Shown one piece after another: positions 40,520 through 40,871 of a stretch of DNA of 40,871 nucleotides. The stretch comes from Clostridia bacterium (GTDB lineage: Bacteria; Bacillota; Clostridia; Oscillospirales; CAG-272). Where the stretch lies: contig JAFTSW010000068.1 of the NCBI GenBank assembly GCA_017467085.1, positions 1 through 40,871 of the forward strand, written 5' to 3'. Within the stretch, counting starts at the first letter, position 1; the number at the start of each line of letters is the position of its first letter. The notes beneath the pieces were generated by a model. That model saw nothing but the letters and a program-made list of their open reading frames with translations. It was not told the origin of the DNA and made no database searches. Both the position numbers and the translations under genes were made by a program.

Positions 40520-40871
40520 TCAAACGGAAAGGGGAAGCGTCAAAAGGAAGGCAAGAAGCCCCTGTAAGAGCTTAAAGGGCAGATACCAAGGGGCAGAGAG
40601 CCCTGCACCTTGCCATATTTCCTTCCCTTGGAAATAAACCGAAATACCCGAAAAGCAAATGGCAAAAGCACAAAAGGAGGGACGAATAAGGGAAAGGCTT
40701 CCCGTAATAAAGGCGCTGGCGGAGCCGATTTCAAAAATAGAAAGCACAAGGGCTTTGATATAAGGATGAATAAATAAAGGGAAGAGTAACGCGGATAACG
40801 CTGAGAATAACAAGACGAAGCCGCATACCGATAGCATATTTTTGGCGGCGGCAGGAATACTCTCCACCAAT
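40520..40871 (-). CDS. ylbJ: Sporulation integral membrane protein YlbJ-like, C-terminal part (partial)
   Basis: The frame is open to the right edge, so about 117 residues of the C-terminus are present. Three to four membrane helices are visible (MLSVCGFVLLFSALSALLFPLF, FEIGSASAFITG, SFCAFAICFSGISVYFQG). The AAAKNMLSVCGFVLLF segment and the FSGISVYFQ segment match the end of YlbJ, a nucleoside-transporter-like membrane protein needed for spore cortex formation. Confirmation needs the missing N-terminal part. Confidence 0.65.
   Translation of the reverse strand, partial: LVESIPAAAKNMLSVCGFVLLFSALSALLFPLFIHPYIKALVLSIFEIGSASAFITGSLSLIRPSFCAFAICFSGISVYFQGKEIWQGAGLSAPWYLPFKLLQGLLAFLLTLPLSV

Overview
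The window looks like the chromosome of a spore-forming clostridial Firmicute of moderate GC. The sporulation genes spoIIGA-sigE, a ylbJ-like gene and a LysM protein resembling spore cortex-lytic proteins point to this, as do strong AGGAGG ribosome binding sites and canonical TTGACA/TATAAT promoters. Nothing in the sequence fixes genus or species.

Bases 1-19688 are the right-hand part of a prophage. All of its genes but one lie on the + strand. In order they are: the end of a DnaD-like replication protein; an HTH late regulator; a likely late promoter with three AATGTCC repeats exactly 10 bp apart; a toxin-like cargo gene with a small partner; both terminase subunits; portal; minor capsid protein; an acidic scaffold-like protein; major capsid protein; three head-tail connector proteins; a tail-tube-position protein; a short glycine-rich protein; a 996-residue hub-like protein; a 718-residue fibre-like protein with two small companions; and three membrane proteins. 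The exception is a lipoprotein gene (11531-11908) on the - strand with its own promoter and terminators, which has the layout of a phage moron. I find no tape-measure protein and no recognisable endolysin in an otherwise complete late region. The prophage ends in a 10-bp-periodic AT-rich tract and a bidirectional terminator, next to the 3' end of a tRNA-Leu gene, which is the probable attachment site. The integrase and the other prophage end lie to the left of the window.

Bases 19741-40871 are host core genome. A HAD phosphatase gene is divergent from spoIIGA-sigE, whose promoter has the 22-bp spacing known for Bacillus subtilis spoIIG. Next come a membrane protein, metG and tatD, with a convergent LysM gene overlapping tatD. 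Then follow eno, tRNA-Lys, an M18 aminopeptidase, a D-2-hydroxyacid dehydrogenase, a small Smr-like protein, a DUF3841 protein, rpmE, hflX and a YigZ/IMPACT protein.

The right end holds dgt-dnaG-rpoD, an arrangement in which a dGTPase, primase and the housekeeping sigma factor are read together. It is followed by a separately promoted solute-binding lipoprotein, a small Cys-rich protein and the C-terminal end of a YlbJ-like sporulation membrane protein.

The most unusual material is in the prophage: the missing tape measure and endolysin, the moron lipoprotein, the toxin-like cargo pair, an untranslated structured segment before the scaffold gene, and two 10-bp-periodic repeat tracts.
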